Numbered from the stretch's first letter, positions 34,727 to 44,411 are shown. The stretch is DNA of 64,000 nucleotides from Nonomuraea helvata (GCF_039535785.1 NZ_BAAAXV010000001.1:992001-1056000); one strand, 5' to 3'. A program made the numbers and translations. The notes: generated by a model from the letters alone, not told the origin.

Positions 34727-35494
34727 ATGCACCCCCGCGAGACCGTGGATCGCGCCCTGCGCCTCTCGGCACAAGGCCTGTTCGACCGGCAGGTAGCCGA
34801 GCTGTGTGGCGTCTCCATTGGAGCGATCCAGAAGTGGCGGACCGGCGCCCGCCGCTCTAACAAGGACCAAGATCTTCGATGCCACAACAACTGTCCCCGC
34901 TGCCATGGCCGCGAGCTTGACGACGCGGCTTATGCCTACCTCCTAGGGCTCTATCTGGGCGACGGGCACATCGTCCGATGCCGTAAGGATGTCTACCAGC
35001 TCTCGCTTTTCTGCAGTGACGCCTGGCCCGGTCTGATCGACGAAGCCGAGCGGGCAATGGCCCTTACGATGCCCACCTCGTCCGTGAGCCGCCGACGACG
35101 CCAGGGCTGTACGGAGGTGAAGAGCTACTCCAAGCACTGGCTGTGCCTGTTCCCGCAGCATGGCCCAGGGATGAAGCACACTCGCGAGATCAAGCTGGCC
35201 ACCTGGCAGCAGGAAATCATGGAGAAGCACCCGGGGCGCTTCGCCCGAGGGCTGATCCACTCCGATGGCTGCCGGGGTGTCAATCGGGTCCGTCGTGTCC
35301 TCTCCAGCGGTGTCCGGTGGTACGAATACCCCCGCTACCACTTCAAGAACGAGTCCCGCGACATCCTGGCTCTCTGCTGCGAGGCGCTCGACCTGCTCGG
35401 CGTGGCCTGGCGGTTCAACAACCGCAACGAGCTCTCGGTCGCCAGGCGAGAGGCCGTGGAGCTGCTCGACCTTCACGTCGGCCCGAAATACTGA
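34727..35494 (+). CDS. Free-standing HTH - Cys/His knuckle - LAGLIDADG-like protein
   Basis: The protein has 255 residues, starts with the ATG at 34727 and lies 47 nt after the tRNA-Leu. An N-terminal helix-turn-helix (about 8-40, 'RQVAELCGVSIGAIQKWRTG') is followed by a small Cys/His cluster 'CHNNCPRCH' (52-60). Two LAGLIDADG-type helices follow: 'YLLGLYLGDGHI' (71-82, Asp79) and 'RFARGLIHSDGCRG' (171-184, Asp180). Both acidic residues expected at a homing endonuclease active site are present. It is not inside an intron or intein, so it may be a free-standing homing endonuclease or a domesticated DNA-binding regulator of the WhiA kind. Codon use is somewhat less GC-biased than its neighbours. 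Confidence 0.8.
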   Translation: MHPRETVDRALRLSAQGLFDRQVAELCGVSIGAIQKWRTGARRSNKDQDLRCHNNCPRCHGRELDDAAYAYLLGLYLGDGHIVRCRKDVYQLSLFCSDAWPGLIDEAERAMALTMPTSSVSRRRRQGCTEVKSYSKHWLCLFPQHGPGMKHTREIKLATWQQEIMEKHPGRFARGLIHSDGCRGVNRVRRVLSSGVRWYEYPRYHFKNESRDILALCCEALDLLGVAWRFNNRNELSVARREAVELLDLHVGPKY

Positions 35495-35704
35495 CCGGCA
35501 CCAGGGGTCCCGTCGTCGTAGAACCCGCCTGTCGAGCCGTCGGGCCGAGGGTAGCGAGCTTGATGACGATGGCGGCGCCTTCCGCGAGTCTGAACCGCAG
35601 GTCCGCCGTCTTCACAAGGTCGCAAAGCCGTGCTGATGAGCTTTTCGGGACCGCTCACACCGGGAATACCGTCTCAAGATCGATGAAGACGGGGGTGGGG
35701 CGGG

Positions 35705-36127
35705 ATGCCGTTGAGCGTGGCGGAGCGGGAGGCGTTCCTGGCGGAGGCGTACATCGCGAGCCTGGCCGTGGAGGCGGGTGACGGGCGGGCGCCGCTGGCC
35801 GTGCCCGTCTGGTACGACTACGTTCCCGGTGGCGACATCAGGTTCCTGACGGACGGCGACTCGCGCAAGGCCCAGCTGATCGCGAAGGCGGGCAGGTTCT
35901 CGATGCTGGTGCAGCGGGTCAGCCCGACCTATCGGTACGTGTCCGTCGAGGGGCCTGTCACCAGCTCCGGGCACACGACGCTGGAGGACCTCACCCGCAT
36001 CGCCTCCCGCTACCTGCCGCCCGACGCGCTGGACGGATACGTACAGGGCTCCGACCTGCACGCGCTCGTGACGTTCAGGATGCGGCCGGAACACTGGCTC
36101 TCCGCCGACCTGGGCGCCCTCGGCTGA
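35705..36127 (+). CDS. Pyridoxamine 5'-phosphate oxidase-like flavin/F420-binding protein
   Basis: The protein has 140 residues, the size of single-domain split-barrel proteins. The ATG at 35705 was chosen after GGGGCGGG. 'APLAVPVWYDYVPGGDIRFL' and 'DSRKAQLIAKAGRFSMLVQR' match the PNPOx-like barrel with its cofactor-binding Arg-Lys. Members bind FMN or F420 and reduce or oxidise small molecules. The substrate is unknown. The 210 bp upstream, to the LAGLIDADG gene, hold no gene I can support. Confidence 0.85.
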   Translation: MPLSVAEREAFLAEAYIASLAVEAGDGRAPLAVPVWYDYVPGGDIRFLTDGDSRKAQLIAKAGRFSMLVQRVSPTYRYVSVEGPVTSSGHTTLEDLTRIASRYLPPDALDGYVQGSDLHALVTFRMRPEHWLSADLGALG

Positions 36128-36151
36128 CCCGCGAACGGTATTTTTGGGCTC

Positions 36152-37126
36152 GTGACTGCTACTGATCCCACCTCTACCGGCGCTTTCGGCGTCGGGCTCG
36201 CGACCATCGCCGCCGACGGCACCGTACTCGACACCTGGTTCCCCGCCCCCGAGCTGGGCGACGCGCCCGTGACGGGCACCGAGCGGCTCTCCGCCGGCGA
36301 GGCGGCCGGCGACCTGGCCGAGCTGATGGAGCTCGCGGGTCCCGACGCGGCGCGGGGCGTGGAGGTGGTGGCGGTACGCACCGGCATCGCCAAGCTCTCC
36401 GAGGCGCCCGTGGACGCGCACGACGTCTACCTGCGGCTGCACCTGATCTCCACGCGCCTGGTCAGGCCGCACGGGGTGAACCTGGAGGGCATCTTCGGCC
36501 TGCTCGCCAACGTCGTCTGGACCAACTTCGGCCCGTGCCCGGTGCCGGGCTTCGAGCGGACGCGCCTGCGGCTGCGGGCCAGGGGCGCGGTGACGGTGTA
36601 CGGGGTGGACAAGTTCCCGCGGATGGTGGACTACGTGCTGCCCTCCGGCGTGCGGATCGCCGACGCCGACCGGGTACGCCTGGGCGCCCACCTGGCCGAA
36701 GGCACCACGGTCATGCACGAGGGCTTCGTGAACTTCAACGCCGGCACGCTGGGCGCCTCCATGGTCGAGGGCCGCATCTCGGCCGGTGTGGTGGTCGGCG
36801 ACGGCTCCGACGTGGGCGGCGGCGCCTCGATCATGGGCACGCTGTCGGGCGGCGGCAAGCAGGTCATCTCGATCGGCGAGCGCTGCCTACTGGGCGCCAA
36901 CGCGGGGATCGGCATCTCGCTGGGCGACGACTGCGTGGTCGAGGCGGGCCTCTACGTGACGGCGGGCACGAAGGTCGCCCTCCCGGACGGCACGGTGGTG
37001 AAGGCGGCCGAGCTGTCCGGCTCCAACGGGATCCTGCTGCGCCGCAACTCGCAGTCGGGCGCGGTCGAGGCGGTGCCCCGCACGGGCCAGGGCATCGAGC
37101 TCAACGCCGCCCTGCACGCCAACTGA
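36152..37126 (+). CDS. dapD: Tetrahydrodipicolinate N-succinyltransferase, actinobacterial type
   Basis: The protein has 324 residues and starts with GTG at 36152. The N-terminal domain ('[20 protein letters not shown]') and the C-terminal left-handed beta-helix ('[20 protein letters not shown]', '[18 protein letters not shown]', '[19 protein letters not shown]') match the long actinobacterial DapD, as studied in M. tuberculosis. It succinylates tetrahydrodipicolinate in the lysine/meso-diaminopimelate pathway, feeding the cell wall. It is a single gene here, not with other dap genes. Confidence 0.93.
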   Translation: MTATDPTSTGAFGVGLATIAADGTVLDTWFPAPELGDAPVTGTERLSAGEAAGDLAELMELAGPDAARGVEVVAVRTGIAKLSEAPVDAHDVYLRLHLISTRLVRPHGVNLEGIFGLLANVVWTNFGPCPVPGFERTRLRLRARGAVTVYGVDKFPRMVDYVLPSGVRIADADRVRLGAHLAEGTTVMHEGFVNFNAGTLGASMVEGRISAGVVVGDGSDVGGGASIMGTLSGGGKQVISIGERCLLGANAGIGISLGDDCVVEAGLYVTAGTKVALPDGTVVKAAELSGSNGILLRRNSQSGAVEAVPRTGQGIELNAALHAN

Positions 37127-37200
37127 CGCTTCCCTGTCTGCGCGGGCGGCGCTTCACACCCTGTCGCCCGCGCACAGGCGCCACCGTGGTGCGCAACCGC

Positions 37201-37229
37201 AGTGCCCTTCTCCACGGTGGAAGGGCACT
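37201..37229. terminator. Hairpin between convergent dapD and pyk
   Basis: A perfect 10-bp stem pairs 37201-37210 with 37220-37229 around a 9-nt loop. It lies in the 226-bp gap between the two stop codons and can act on both. Confidence 0.6.
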
Positions 37230-37352
37230 CGCCGTCTTGGCCGCTCGACCCGGCTCGTCGGCGTGGCGGATCGAGCGGGAGCCACGCGGGCGCCCCGCCG
37301 GTGCCTGGAGGGCCCTCAGCCGCGGTCAGCGGAAGGGCCCGCCACGACGGAA

Positions 37353-38783
37353 TCAGTGCGCGTGGGAAACGGCCGAGCCGATGGTGTGGACACGGAGGGC
37401 GTTGGTCGAGCCCGGCGTGCCGGGAGGCGAGCCGGCGACGATGACGACCTTGTCGCCCTTCTCCAGCCGCCCCGACGACAGCAGCGACGCCTCCACCTGC
37501 CGCACCATGTCGTCCGTGTGGTGCACGAACGGCACGTGGAAGGTCTCCACGCCCCACGTCACCGACAGCTGTCCCCGCACGTGGGGCGAGGACGTGAAGG
37601 CCAGGAGCGGGATCGGTGAGCGGTAGCGGGCCAGGCGGCGAGCGGTCTCGCCCGACATGGTGAAGGCCACCAGCGCCTTGGCCCCGACGACGGCCCCCAC
37701 CTCGGCGGCGGCGCGCGCGATGGCGCCGCCGGTGGTCTCCGGCATGCGCTCGAGCTTGTGGGTGGCGTGCAGGGACGTCTCCTCGGCGGCGCAGGCGATG
37801 CGGTCCATCGTGGAGACGGACTCGATCGGGTAGTTGCCGACCGACGTCTCGCCCGACAGCATGACCGCGTCGGCGCCGTCCATGACCGCGTAAGCCACGT
37901 CGGAGGCCTCGGCGCGGGTGGGCCGCGGGGCGTTCATCATCGAGTCGAGCATCTGGGTGGCGACGATGACCGGGTGGGCCTTCTCGCGGCAGAGCTCGAT
38001 GATGCGCCGCTGCACGATCGGCACCTGCTCCAGCGGCAGCTCGACGCCGAGGTCGCCGCGGGCCACCATGATGCCGTCGAAGGCGTCGACGATCTCGGGG
38101 AGGCGGTCGACGGCCTGCGGCTTCTCGATCTTGGCGATCAGCGGCAGGCGTACGGCCTCCTGCTCCATGATGTTGCGCACCACGTCGGCGTCGGACGGGC
38201 GGCGCACGAAGGACAGGGCGATCATGTCGAAGCCGGTGCGGAGCGCCCAGCGCAGGTCGGCCTCGTCCTTGTCGGTCAGCGCGGGGGCGCTGACGTTGAC
38301 GCCGGGCAGGTTGAGGCCCTTGTTGTCGGAGATCATGCCGCCGATGACGACGCGGGTGATGACGCGGTCGCCGTCGACGCGGGTGGCCTCGAGCACGAGG
38401 CGGCCGTCGTCGACCAGGATCGTGTCACCGGGGCGTACGTCGTTGGGGAGCCCCTTGTAGGTGGTGGAGACCTGCTCGCGGTCGCCCGGCACGTCTTCGG
38501 TGGTGATGGTGAAGACGTCGCCGAAGCCCAGCCTGACGGGGCCCTCCTCGAACGTCCCGACGCGGATCTTGGGGCCCTGCAGGTCGGCGAGCAGGCCTAC
38601 ACCGCGGCCCAGGTCGGCCGCCACCTCCCTGACGCGGTCGTAGACCTCTCTGTGCATGTCATGGTTGCCATGGCTGAGGTTGAACCGTGCCACGTCCATG
38701 CCGGCGGCGATCAGCTCGCGCAGGCGTTCCTTGGACGATGTGGCGGGGCCTAGAGTGCAGACGATTTTCGCGCGACGAGTCAC
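37353..38783 (-). CDS. pyk: Pyruvate kinase
   Basis: The protein has 476 residues. GTG at 38783, preceded by AGGTAGGA, gives the usual start 'TRRAKIVCTLGPATSS'. Active-site segments are clear: 'ARFNLSHGNHD', 'ITRVVIGGMISDNKGLNLPG', the catalytic Lys segment 'LPLIAKIEKPQAVD' and 'GIMVARGDLGVELPLE'. The 'PTRAEASDVAYAVMDGADAV' helix is also present. It makes pyruvate and ATP from phosphoenolpyruvate at the end of glycolysis. Confidence 0.97.
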   Translation of the reverse strand: MTRRAKIVCTLGPATSSKERLRELIAAGMDVARFNLSHGNHDMHREVYDRVREVAADLGRGVGLLADLQGPKIRVGTFEEGPVRLGFGDVFTITTEDVPGDREQVSTTYKGLPNDVRPGDTILVDDGRLVLEATRVDGDRVITRVVIGGMISDNKGLNLPGVNVSAPALTDKDEADLRWALRTGFDMIALSFVRRPSDADVVRNIMEQEAVRLPLIAKIEKPQAVDRLPEIVDAFDGIMVARGDLGVELPLEQVPIVQRRIIELCREKAHPVIVATQMLDSMMNAPRPTRAEASDVAYAVMDGADAVMLSGETSVGNYPIESVSTMDRIACAAEETSLHATHKLERMPETTGGAIARAAAEVGAVVGAKALVAFTMSGETARRLARYRSPIPLLAFTSSPHVRGQLSVTWGVETFHVPFVHHTDDMVRQVEASLLSSGRLEKGDKVVIVAGSPPGTPGSTNALRVHTIGSAVSHAH

Positions 38784-38994
38784 GAGTCCTACCTTAATTG
38801 GTACAGACCACTTGGCAGTCACTGACGACGGAGAACGTAGCCCACGTTGGAGAACAGAACGAGAACGGCGACCCCCAGTCGCGTCAAGTTCGTGTACTTC
38901 TCGGGGTGAACGTCGAGGTCACGCCCAGGCTGCGACCGCCAGACGTCCCCATATCGTACGCCTCCCCCACCACCGCCCACGACTCGGCGGCAGA

Positions 38995-40647
38995 TCACGG
39001 CTCGGCGGTGGCGGCTTTCCAGGCGTCCACGACGCCGTGTCCGTAGAAGCCGTTGTCGGCCGTGTCGCCCTGGCATTCCTGCGTCACGGTCTGGCCGTAG
39101 GTCTTGTACACGTACTGGCGGGGCGTCGGGCACGCCTTCGGGGTCGCCGTCTTGTACAGCAGGTCCTCGACCGTGGCGGGAGAGAGCTCGAGCCCGCCCT
39201 TGCCGGGCTTGCCGAAGCGGCTGACGAGGATCGCCGCGACGCCCGTGGCGTGGGGGGCGGCCATGGAGGTGCCGTCGAGGTACTGGTAGTAGGAGCAGGG
39301 GCCGGCCGTGCAGTCCTTGACGACGTCCGCGCCCTTGGGCTCGCCCTTGGCGTCGATGCGGCCGGCGGCCCGCAGCACGCGCTCGGGCGCGGCGGCCAGG
39401 ATCGACCTGGTGGCCTTGGCGCCCTCGCCGTCCACCGCGTCGCCGCCGGGCGCGGCGAGGTCGGTCTGCTCGGTGCCGTAGTCGCTGTAGATCGCCTTGC
39501 GGCCGGAGGGTCCGAGCGCGGAGACGGAGATGACGCCGTTCGACTCGGCCGGCACGTCGATGCAGGAGTTGTCGATCCGGCGGACCTTCTTCTCGCCCGC
39601 CGGGTAGCCGGGGCTCTCCTTGTCGACCTTGGGGTTGCCGAGGTCGACGGATTCGTTGCCGAGGGCGGAGATGAGCGTGACGTTGTGCTGGCGGGCGTAG
39701 TCGAGCGCGCGCTGCATGCCGGTGATGATGGCCTGCTGTTCGAGCTGCTGCTTCTTGGTGTCGGCCGGGTTGGCCGTGCAGTTGAACAGCCAGGGGTCGA
39801 CGTAGTAGCTCATGTTCACGACGTCCACGCCGATGTCGGCGGCGTAGGTGAGCGCGTCGAGGCTGGGCTTGAGGAAGAAGTACCCGGAGTCCTGCCCGGC
39901 CCGGATGTTCACGATCTGGACGTTCGGGGCCACGCCCGCGATGCCGATGCCGTTGATGGGCGAGGCGATCGTGCTGGCCACGTGGGTGCCGTGGCCGTCG
40001 TCGTCCTCGTCCACGGGGTCCTTGCAGCCGCTGACCTCGCAGGGGCCGTCGAGCGTGTCGCCGTCCTCGTCCTTGGGCTTGTCGGTGACGAAGTTGCGGC
40101 TGAGCTCGCGGTTGAAGTTGGGGGCGATGTCGGGGTGCTTGCCGTCCACGCCGGTGTCGATGACGCCGACCAGCACCTGCCTGCTGCCGGGAACCTTGGC
40201 GTTGGCGCGGTCGGCGCCGATCATCCGCATGTCCCACTGGCGGCCCGCCAGCGGCTCTCCCGAGCGGCTCCTGGTGAACGATCCCGCGTCGGGGAAGGCC
40301 GCTGACCGCGCCGTCACACCCGCCCCGGCGTGGTTGGTGGCGAAGCCGATGCTCCGGTCGGGGGACACTCCGACGACGGCCCGGTCGGCGCCCACCTGCT
40401 CCACGAATCCGCCGCTGCCCGAGGCCATGAGGTAGCCGAGCCTGGCGTCCCCTCCCACCGTGGTCCCGCCTGCCCGCTCGACGGCCTCCTGCGCCTGGCG
40501 CTGCTGTCCTTGGGCGTAGAAGACGAGGTATTCGGGGCCCGTGGGGGCAGCGGGTTTGCGCGGGGCCGTGGCCGGGGTGGAGGCGGAACAGGCGGTGAAC
40601 GCGGCCATGGCGGCAAGCGCCATCAAGCCAGAGGCGACTCGCCGCAT
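38995..40647 (-). CDS. S8 (subtilisin-like) serine peptidase, lipoprotein
   Basis: The protein has 550 residues from the ATG at 40647, with GGGGGAA upstream; longer in-frame starts lack a signal. The lipobox 'AAFTAC' predicts membrane anchoring outside the cell. A short prodomain-like region (about 30-130) precedes the peptidase, which has the full triad: Asp in 'VGVIDTGVDGKHPDI', His in 'DDDGHGTHVASTIAS' and Ser in 'LDGTSMAAPHATGVAA'. Extra Cys in 'DGPCEVSGCKDP' and near the C-terminus suggest disulfides. Probably an active extracellular protease. It is a single gene. Confidence 0.92.
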   Translation of the reverse strand: MRRVASGLMALAAMAAFTACSASTPATAPRKPAAPTGPEYLVFYAQGQQRQAQEAVERAGGTTVGGDARLGYLMASGSGGFVEQVGADRAVVGVSPDRSIGFATNHAGAGVTARSAAFPDAGSFTRSRSGEPLAGRQWDMRMIGADRANAKVPGSRQVLVGVIDTGVDGKHPDIAPNFNRELSRNFVTDKPKDEDGDTLDGPCEVSGCKDPVDEDDDGHGTHVASTIASPINGIGIAGVAPNVQIVNIRAGQDSGYFFLKPSLDALTYAADIGVDVVNMSYYVDPWLFNCTANPADTKKQQLEQQAIITGMQRALDYARQHNVTLISALGNESVDLGNPKVDKESPGYPAGEKKVRRIDNSCIDVPAESNGVISVSALGPSGRKAIYSDYGTEQTDLAAPGGDAVDGEGAKATRSILAAAPERVLRAAGRIDAKGEPKGADVVKDCTAGPCSYYQYLDGTSMAAPHATGVAAILVSRFGKPGKGGLELSPATVEDLLYKTATPKACPTPRQYVYKTYGQTVTQECQGDTADNGFYGHGVVDAWKAATAEP

Positions 40648-40868
40648 GCTTCCCCCATCCACCCAGTGCCGCAGATTCTGCATCTTCCCGACAGTCATCA
40701 GCTGATGCAACTTCGTAGTGAAATTTCGGACGGTAAGGAGCGAAGCGGACCCGAGGCATGGGATCCGCTTCACCTCAGGTCAGGCCGGCGTACCCGGCGC
40801 GGGCTCCACCTTGGCCCCGGTTTGGGCCGCGGGCTCGGACGCGTGCTCCAGGCGCATCCACCGACATA

Positions 40869-40898
40869 AAAGCGCCCGCCGTACAGGGCGGGCGCTTT
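40869..40898 (-). terminator. Terminator of the aldo/keto reductase gene
   Basis: A perfect 12-bp stem (40869-40880 with 40887-40898) lies just after the reductase stop and is followed on the minus strand by TTTTATG. The rest of the 265-bp gap 40648-40912 holds only the presumed promoter of the peptidase gene. Confidence 0.88.
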
Positions 40899-40912
40899 CT
40901 GCGGAGCATCGG

Positions 40913-41974
40913 TCAGCGGGCGAGGTCGATCTTGACGCCGCCCAGCATGACCTGGCGAGGCATGGGGCGGCTCAGGAACTCGTGCGGGAACCCCAGGTCC
41001 ACCCTGCTGGCCTCCTCCAGCGTGGCCAGGTGGCTCTCGCTGAAACGCACCTCCAGGGCCGCCAGGTTGTCCTCCAGCTGCCGCAGCGTGCGTGCCCCCA
41101 CAATGGGCGCGGTCACGCCAGGGTTGAGCGTCGTCCAGGCCAGCGCGACCTGCGACGGCGTCACGCCCAGGTCGGAGGCCACCTGCTTGACCACGTCGGC
41201 GATGTCCAGGGCGCGCTCGGTCAGGGACCCGTTGGCCGCCGCGACGTTCTTGCGCGTGCCGGACGGATCGGCGGAGACCTCCTGGTCGAGGTCGGCGCGG
41301 CTGTACTTGCCGGTCAGCACCCCGCTGGCCAGCGGCGACCATGGGACGACCCCGAGCCCCATCTCGCGGGCCATCGGGATGAGATCGCGCTCGACGGTCC
41401 GCTCGACCAGGCTGTACTCGATCTGCAGCGCGATCAGCGGGGCCCACCCGCGCAGGTCGGCGATGGCCTGCATGCGGGAGACCTGCCAGGCGGGCGTGTC
41501 GGAGATGCCGGCGTAGAGCACCTTGCCCGACCTGACGAGGTCGTCCAGGCCGCGCAGGATCTCCTCCACCGGGGTGGTGAAGTCCCAGGCGTGCAGGTAG
41601 AGCAGGTCGATGTAGTTGGTGTTCAGCCGGCGCAGGCTCGACTCCACCGACTGGACCATGCTCTTGCGGTGGTTGCCGCCGGAGTTCGGGTCGCCCGGCC
41701 GCCTGGCCAGGGTGTACTTCGTGGCCAGCACCAGCTGCTCGCGCCGCCCCGACGCGAACTCGCCGACCAGGGTCTCCGAGGTACCCTCCGTGTACTGGTT
41801 GGCGGTGTCGATGAAGTTGCCGCCCCGGTCCACGTAGGCGTCGAAGATCCGCCGCGACTCGTCCTTGTCCGAGCCCCAGCCCCAGTCCGTGCCGAACGTC
41901 ATGGTCCCCAGCGCCAGCGGCGAGACCCGCAGACCGGACCGGCCGAGCAGGCGGTAAGTGTCAAGAGTCGTCAT
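40913..41974 (-). CDS. Aldo/keto reductase
   Basis: The protein has 353 residues from the ATG at 41974. The (beta/alpha)8 fold shows catalytic Asp and Tyr in 'NFIDTANQYTEGTSE', Lys in 'LVLATKYTLARRPGDP' and His in 'DLLYLHAWDFTTP'. The NADPH-binding 'PIVGARTLRQLEDNLAAL' is near the end. It reduces carbonyls with NADPH. The substrate is unknown. It is divergent, across 93 bp, from an XRE regulator that probably controls it, a common pairing in actinobacteria. Confidence 0.93.
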   Translation of the reverse strand: MTTLDTYRLLGRSGLRVSPLALGTMTFGTDWGWGSDKDESRRIFDAYVDRGGNFIDTANQYTEGTSETLVGEFASGRREQLVLATKYTLARRPGDPNSGGNHRKSMVQSVESSLRRLNTNYIDLLYLHAWDFTTPVEEILRGLDDLVRSGKVLYAGISDTPAWQVSRMQAIADLRGWAPLIALQIEYSLVERTVERDLIPMAREMGLGVVPWSPLASGVLTGKYSRADLDQEVSADPSGTRKNVAAANGSLTERALDIADVVKQVASDLGVTPSQVALAWTTLNPGVTAPIVGARTLRQLEDNLAALEVRFSESHLATLEEASRVDLGFPHEFLSRPMPRQVMLGGVKIDLAR

Positions 41975-42067
41975 GCCGTCAAGGCTGCTCCGGCGGTCGG
42001 CGGGGCGGAAGGGAAGGCTCTTCCTGGGAAGACCGGTCCTAGGCAGGCGCGTCGTAGGATCGAGGAG

Positions 42068-42901
42068 ATGAACACCGTGGATCAGACCCGGGAGCTCGCG
42101 GCCTTCCTGCGCACCCGGCGCGAGCGGCTGACCCCCGGCGAGGTCTCCCTGCCCGCCCGCCGCGCCCAGCGGCGCACCCCGGGCCTGCGCAGGGAGGAGG
42201 TCGCCGAGCTGGCCGGCGTCAGCGTCGACTACGTGATCCGCCTGGAGCAGGGCCGCGGGCTGCGTCCCTCCCCCGAGGTGCTGGAGGCGCTGGCCGAGGC
42301 GCTGCGGCTGAGCGAGGACGAGCGGGCCTACCTGTTCGACCTGGCCCAGCAGCGGCCCACCAGGCATGCTCCGCCGGCGGAGGAGGCGGGTCCGCTGGCG
42401 CGGCTGGTGCTGGACCTGTCGCCGCTGCCCACCATGCTGATCAACCACCGCTTCGACATCCTGGCGTGGAACCCGGAGATGGCGGCCCTGTTCTCGATGG
42501 ACCTGGCCACGCTGCCCCCGCCGCAGCGCAACACGCTCTGGCTGTGCATGCTCCACCCGGGCCTGCGCGGCTTCTTCCGTGACAGGGAGCGGGCGCTGCG
42601 CGAGAGCATCGCCGACCTGCGGGCCTCATGGGCGGCCCACCCCGACGACAAGGCGCTGACGGAGCTGATCGACGAGCTCACCACCGGCAGCGAGGAGGTC
42701 GCCCGCCTGTGGGCGCTGCGCGACGTGCGGGTCAACGGCCGGGGCCAGAAGCTGCTGCGGCACAGCACGAAGGGCCCGCTGACCGTCGACTACGAGGTGC
42801 TGGCCCCGCTCCAGACGCCCGAGCAGCGGCTGATCATCTACCGCGCCGCCGACCCGGCCTCGCAGGGCGTCCTCGACGCCATCGCCCGCGACTGCACGTG
42901 A
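42068..42901 (+). CDS. XRE-family regulator with MmyB-like ligand-binding domain
   Basis: The protein has 277 residues. The ATG at 42068 is preceded by CGAGGAG. The HTH (about 38-90) contains 'PGLRREEVAELAGVSVDYVI'. The C-terminal MmyB-like domain (about 105-270) has 'LSPLPTMLINHRFDILAWNP' and 'LWLCMLHPGLRGFFRD'. The domain is PAS-like and binds fatty-acid-like ligands in studied members. Likely it represses or activates the divergent aldo/keto reductase gene. Confidence 0.9.
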   Translation: MNTVDQTRELAAFLRTRRERLTPGEVSLPARRAQRRTPGLRREEVAELAGVSVDYVIRLEQGRGLRPSPEVLEALAEALRLSEDERAYLFDLAQQRPTRHAPPAEEAGPLARLVLDLSPLPTMLINHRFDILAWNPEMAALFSMDLATLPPPQRNTLWLCMLHPGLRGFFRDRERALRESIADLRASWAAHPDDKALTELIDELTTGSEEVARLWALRDVRVNGRGQKLLRHSTKGPLTVDYEVLAPLQTPEQRLIIYRAADPASQGVLDAIARDCT

Positions 42902-42902
42902 A

Positions 42903-42928
42903 AGGCCCGGGGCCGAAGCCCCGGGCCT
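42903..42928. terminator. Bidirectional terminator between the XRE gene and gltD
   Basis: A perfect 11-bp GC-rich stem (42903-42913 with 42918-42928) with loop CGAA lies between the two convergent stop codons. Confidence 0.85.
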
Positions 42929-42932
42929 GAGG

Positions 42933-44411
42933 TCACACCAGCGGCCGAGCCGTCGGCAGGATCGGGTACGGCAGCGCCGTCTCCCCGGTCAGATACCGGT
43001 CCACGCCCGAGGCGGCGGCCCGCCCCTCGGCGATGGCCCACACGATGAGCGACTGCCCGCGCCCCATGTCACCGGCCACGAAGACGCCGTCCACCTTGGA
43101 CATGTACGTCTTGTCGCGCGAGACGTTCCCCCGCGCGTCGTAGAAGCCGTCACCGGCGACCTCGGCGAAGTCCTGCAGCAGCGCGCCCTTCTCCGGCCCG
43201 AGGAAGCCCATGGACAGCGTCACCAGCTCGGCCGGGATCTCCCGCTCGGTGCCCGGGATCGGCTTGAAGCCGTTCTGCGGCCCCTCGACCTCGACCAGCC
43301 GCAGCGCCCGCACGTTGCCCTCGGCGTCGCCGACGAACTCCGTGGTGGAGACCGCGTAGACCCGCTCTCCCCCGCCGTCGGCCAGCTCCTCGTGGGCGCT
43401 CTCCATCTTGAACAGGATGGGGAACGTCGGCCACGGCTGGCTGCCGGGCCGGCTCGCCGGCGGCTGGGGCATGATCTCGAGCTGGGTGACGGACTTGGCG
43501 CCCTGCCGGATCGCCGTGCCGATGCAGTCGGCGCCGGTGTCGCCGCCGCCGATCACCACCACGTGCTTGCCCTCGGCCGAGATCGGCGACTTCTCGAAGT
43601 CGCCCTCCTGGACCTTGTTGGACAGCGGCAGGTACTCCATCGCCTGGTAGACGCCCTTGAGCTCGCGTCCGGCCGCCGGCAGATCGCGCCACTGGGTGGC
43701 CCCGCCCGACAGCACCACGGCGTCGAACTGCTCACGCAGCTCGGCGGCGGTGATGTCGACGCCGACGTTCACGCCGGTGCGGAACTCGGTGCCCTCGGCC
43801 CGCATCTGCTCCAGGCGGCGCTCGATGTGCCGCTTCTCCATCTTGAACTCGGGGATGCCGTACCGCAGCAGGCCGCCGATCCGGTCGGCCCGCTCGAACA
43901 CGACCACGTCATGCCCGGCCCTGGTGAGCTGCTGCGCCGCGGCCAGCCCCGCCGGGCCCGAGCCGACGACCGCGACCTTCTTGCCGGTCTTGACGGCCGG
44001 GGGCTGCGGGGTCACCCAGCCCTCGGCGAACGCCCGGTCGATGATCTCGACCTCGACCCGCTTGATCGCCACGGGGTCGGAGTTGATGCCGAGCACGCAC
44101 GCCGCCTCGCACGGGGCCGGGCAGAGCCGGCCCGTGAACTCGGGGAAGTTGTTCGTGGCGTGCAGCCGCTCGATCGCCTCGCGCCAGTCGGTGCGGTAGA
44201 CGAGGTCGTTCCACTCGGGGATGAGATTCCCGAGCGGGCAGCCGTTGTGGCAGAACGGGATGCCGCAGTCCATGCAGCGGGCCGCCTGCTTGGTCAGCTT
44301 CTCCTGCGAGAAGTCCTGGTAGACCTCGCGCCAGTCGCTGATGCGGACGTCCACGGGGCGGCGCGCCGGCAGCTCCCGGTCGTGCGTGAGAAAACCCTTC
44401 GGGTCAGCCAT
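42933..44411 (-). CDS. gltD: Glutamate synthase small (beta) subunit
   Basis: The protein has 492 residues from the ATG at 44411. N-terminal Cys-rich iron-sulfur motifs 'CMDCGIPFCHNGCPLGN' and 'LCPAPCEAACVLG' are followed by the FAD-binding 'KVAVVGSGPAGLAAAQQL' and the NADPH-binding 'HVVVIGGGDTGADCIGTA'. It passes electrons from NADPH to GltB. It lies 77 nt downstream of gltB on the same strand, so the two form the gltBD operon. Confidence 0.96.
   Translation of the reverse strand: MADPKGFLTHDRELPARRPVDVRISDWREVYQDFSQEKLTKQAARCMDCGIPFCHNGCPLGNLIPEWNDLVYRTDWREAIERLHATNNFPEFTGRLCPAPCEAACVLGINSDPVAIKRVEVEIIDRAFAEGWVTPQPPAVKTGKKVAVVGSGPAGLAAAQQLTRAGHDVVVFERADRIGGLLRYGIPEFKMEKRHIERRLEQMRAEGTEFRTGVNVGVDITAAELREQFDAVVLSGGATQWRDLPAAGRELKGVYQAMEYLPLSNKVQEGDFEKSPISAEGKHVVVIGGGDTGADCIGTAIRQGAKSVTQLEIMPQPPASRPGSQPWPTFPILFKMESAHEELADGGGERVYAVSTTEFVGDAEGNVRALRLVEVEGPQNGFKPIPGTEREIPAELVTLSMGFLGPEKGALLQDFAEVAGDGFYDARGNVSRDKTYMSKVDGVFVAGDMGRGQSLIVWAIAEGRAAASGVDRYLTGETALPYPILPTARPLV

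Noticed and set aside
35415..35615. Small minus-strand frame (GTG 35615) beginning KTADLRFRLAEGAAIVIKLA
   Set aside because: Looks protein-like for about 45 residues, but has no ribosome site and runs into the 3' end of the LAGLIDADG gene; not supported enough to annotate.
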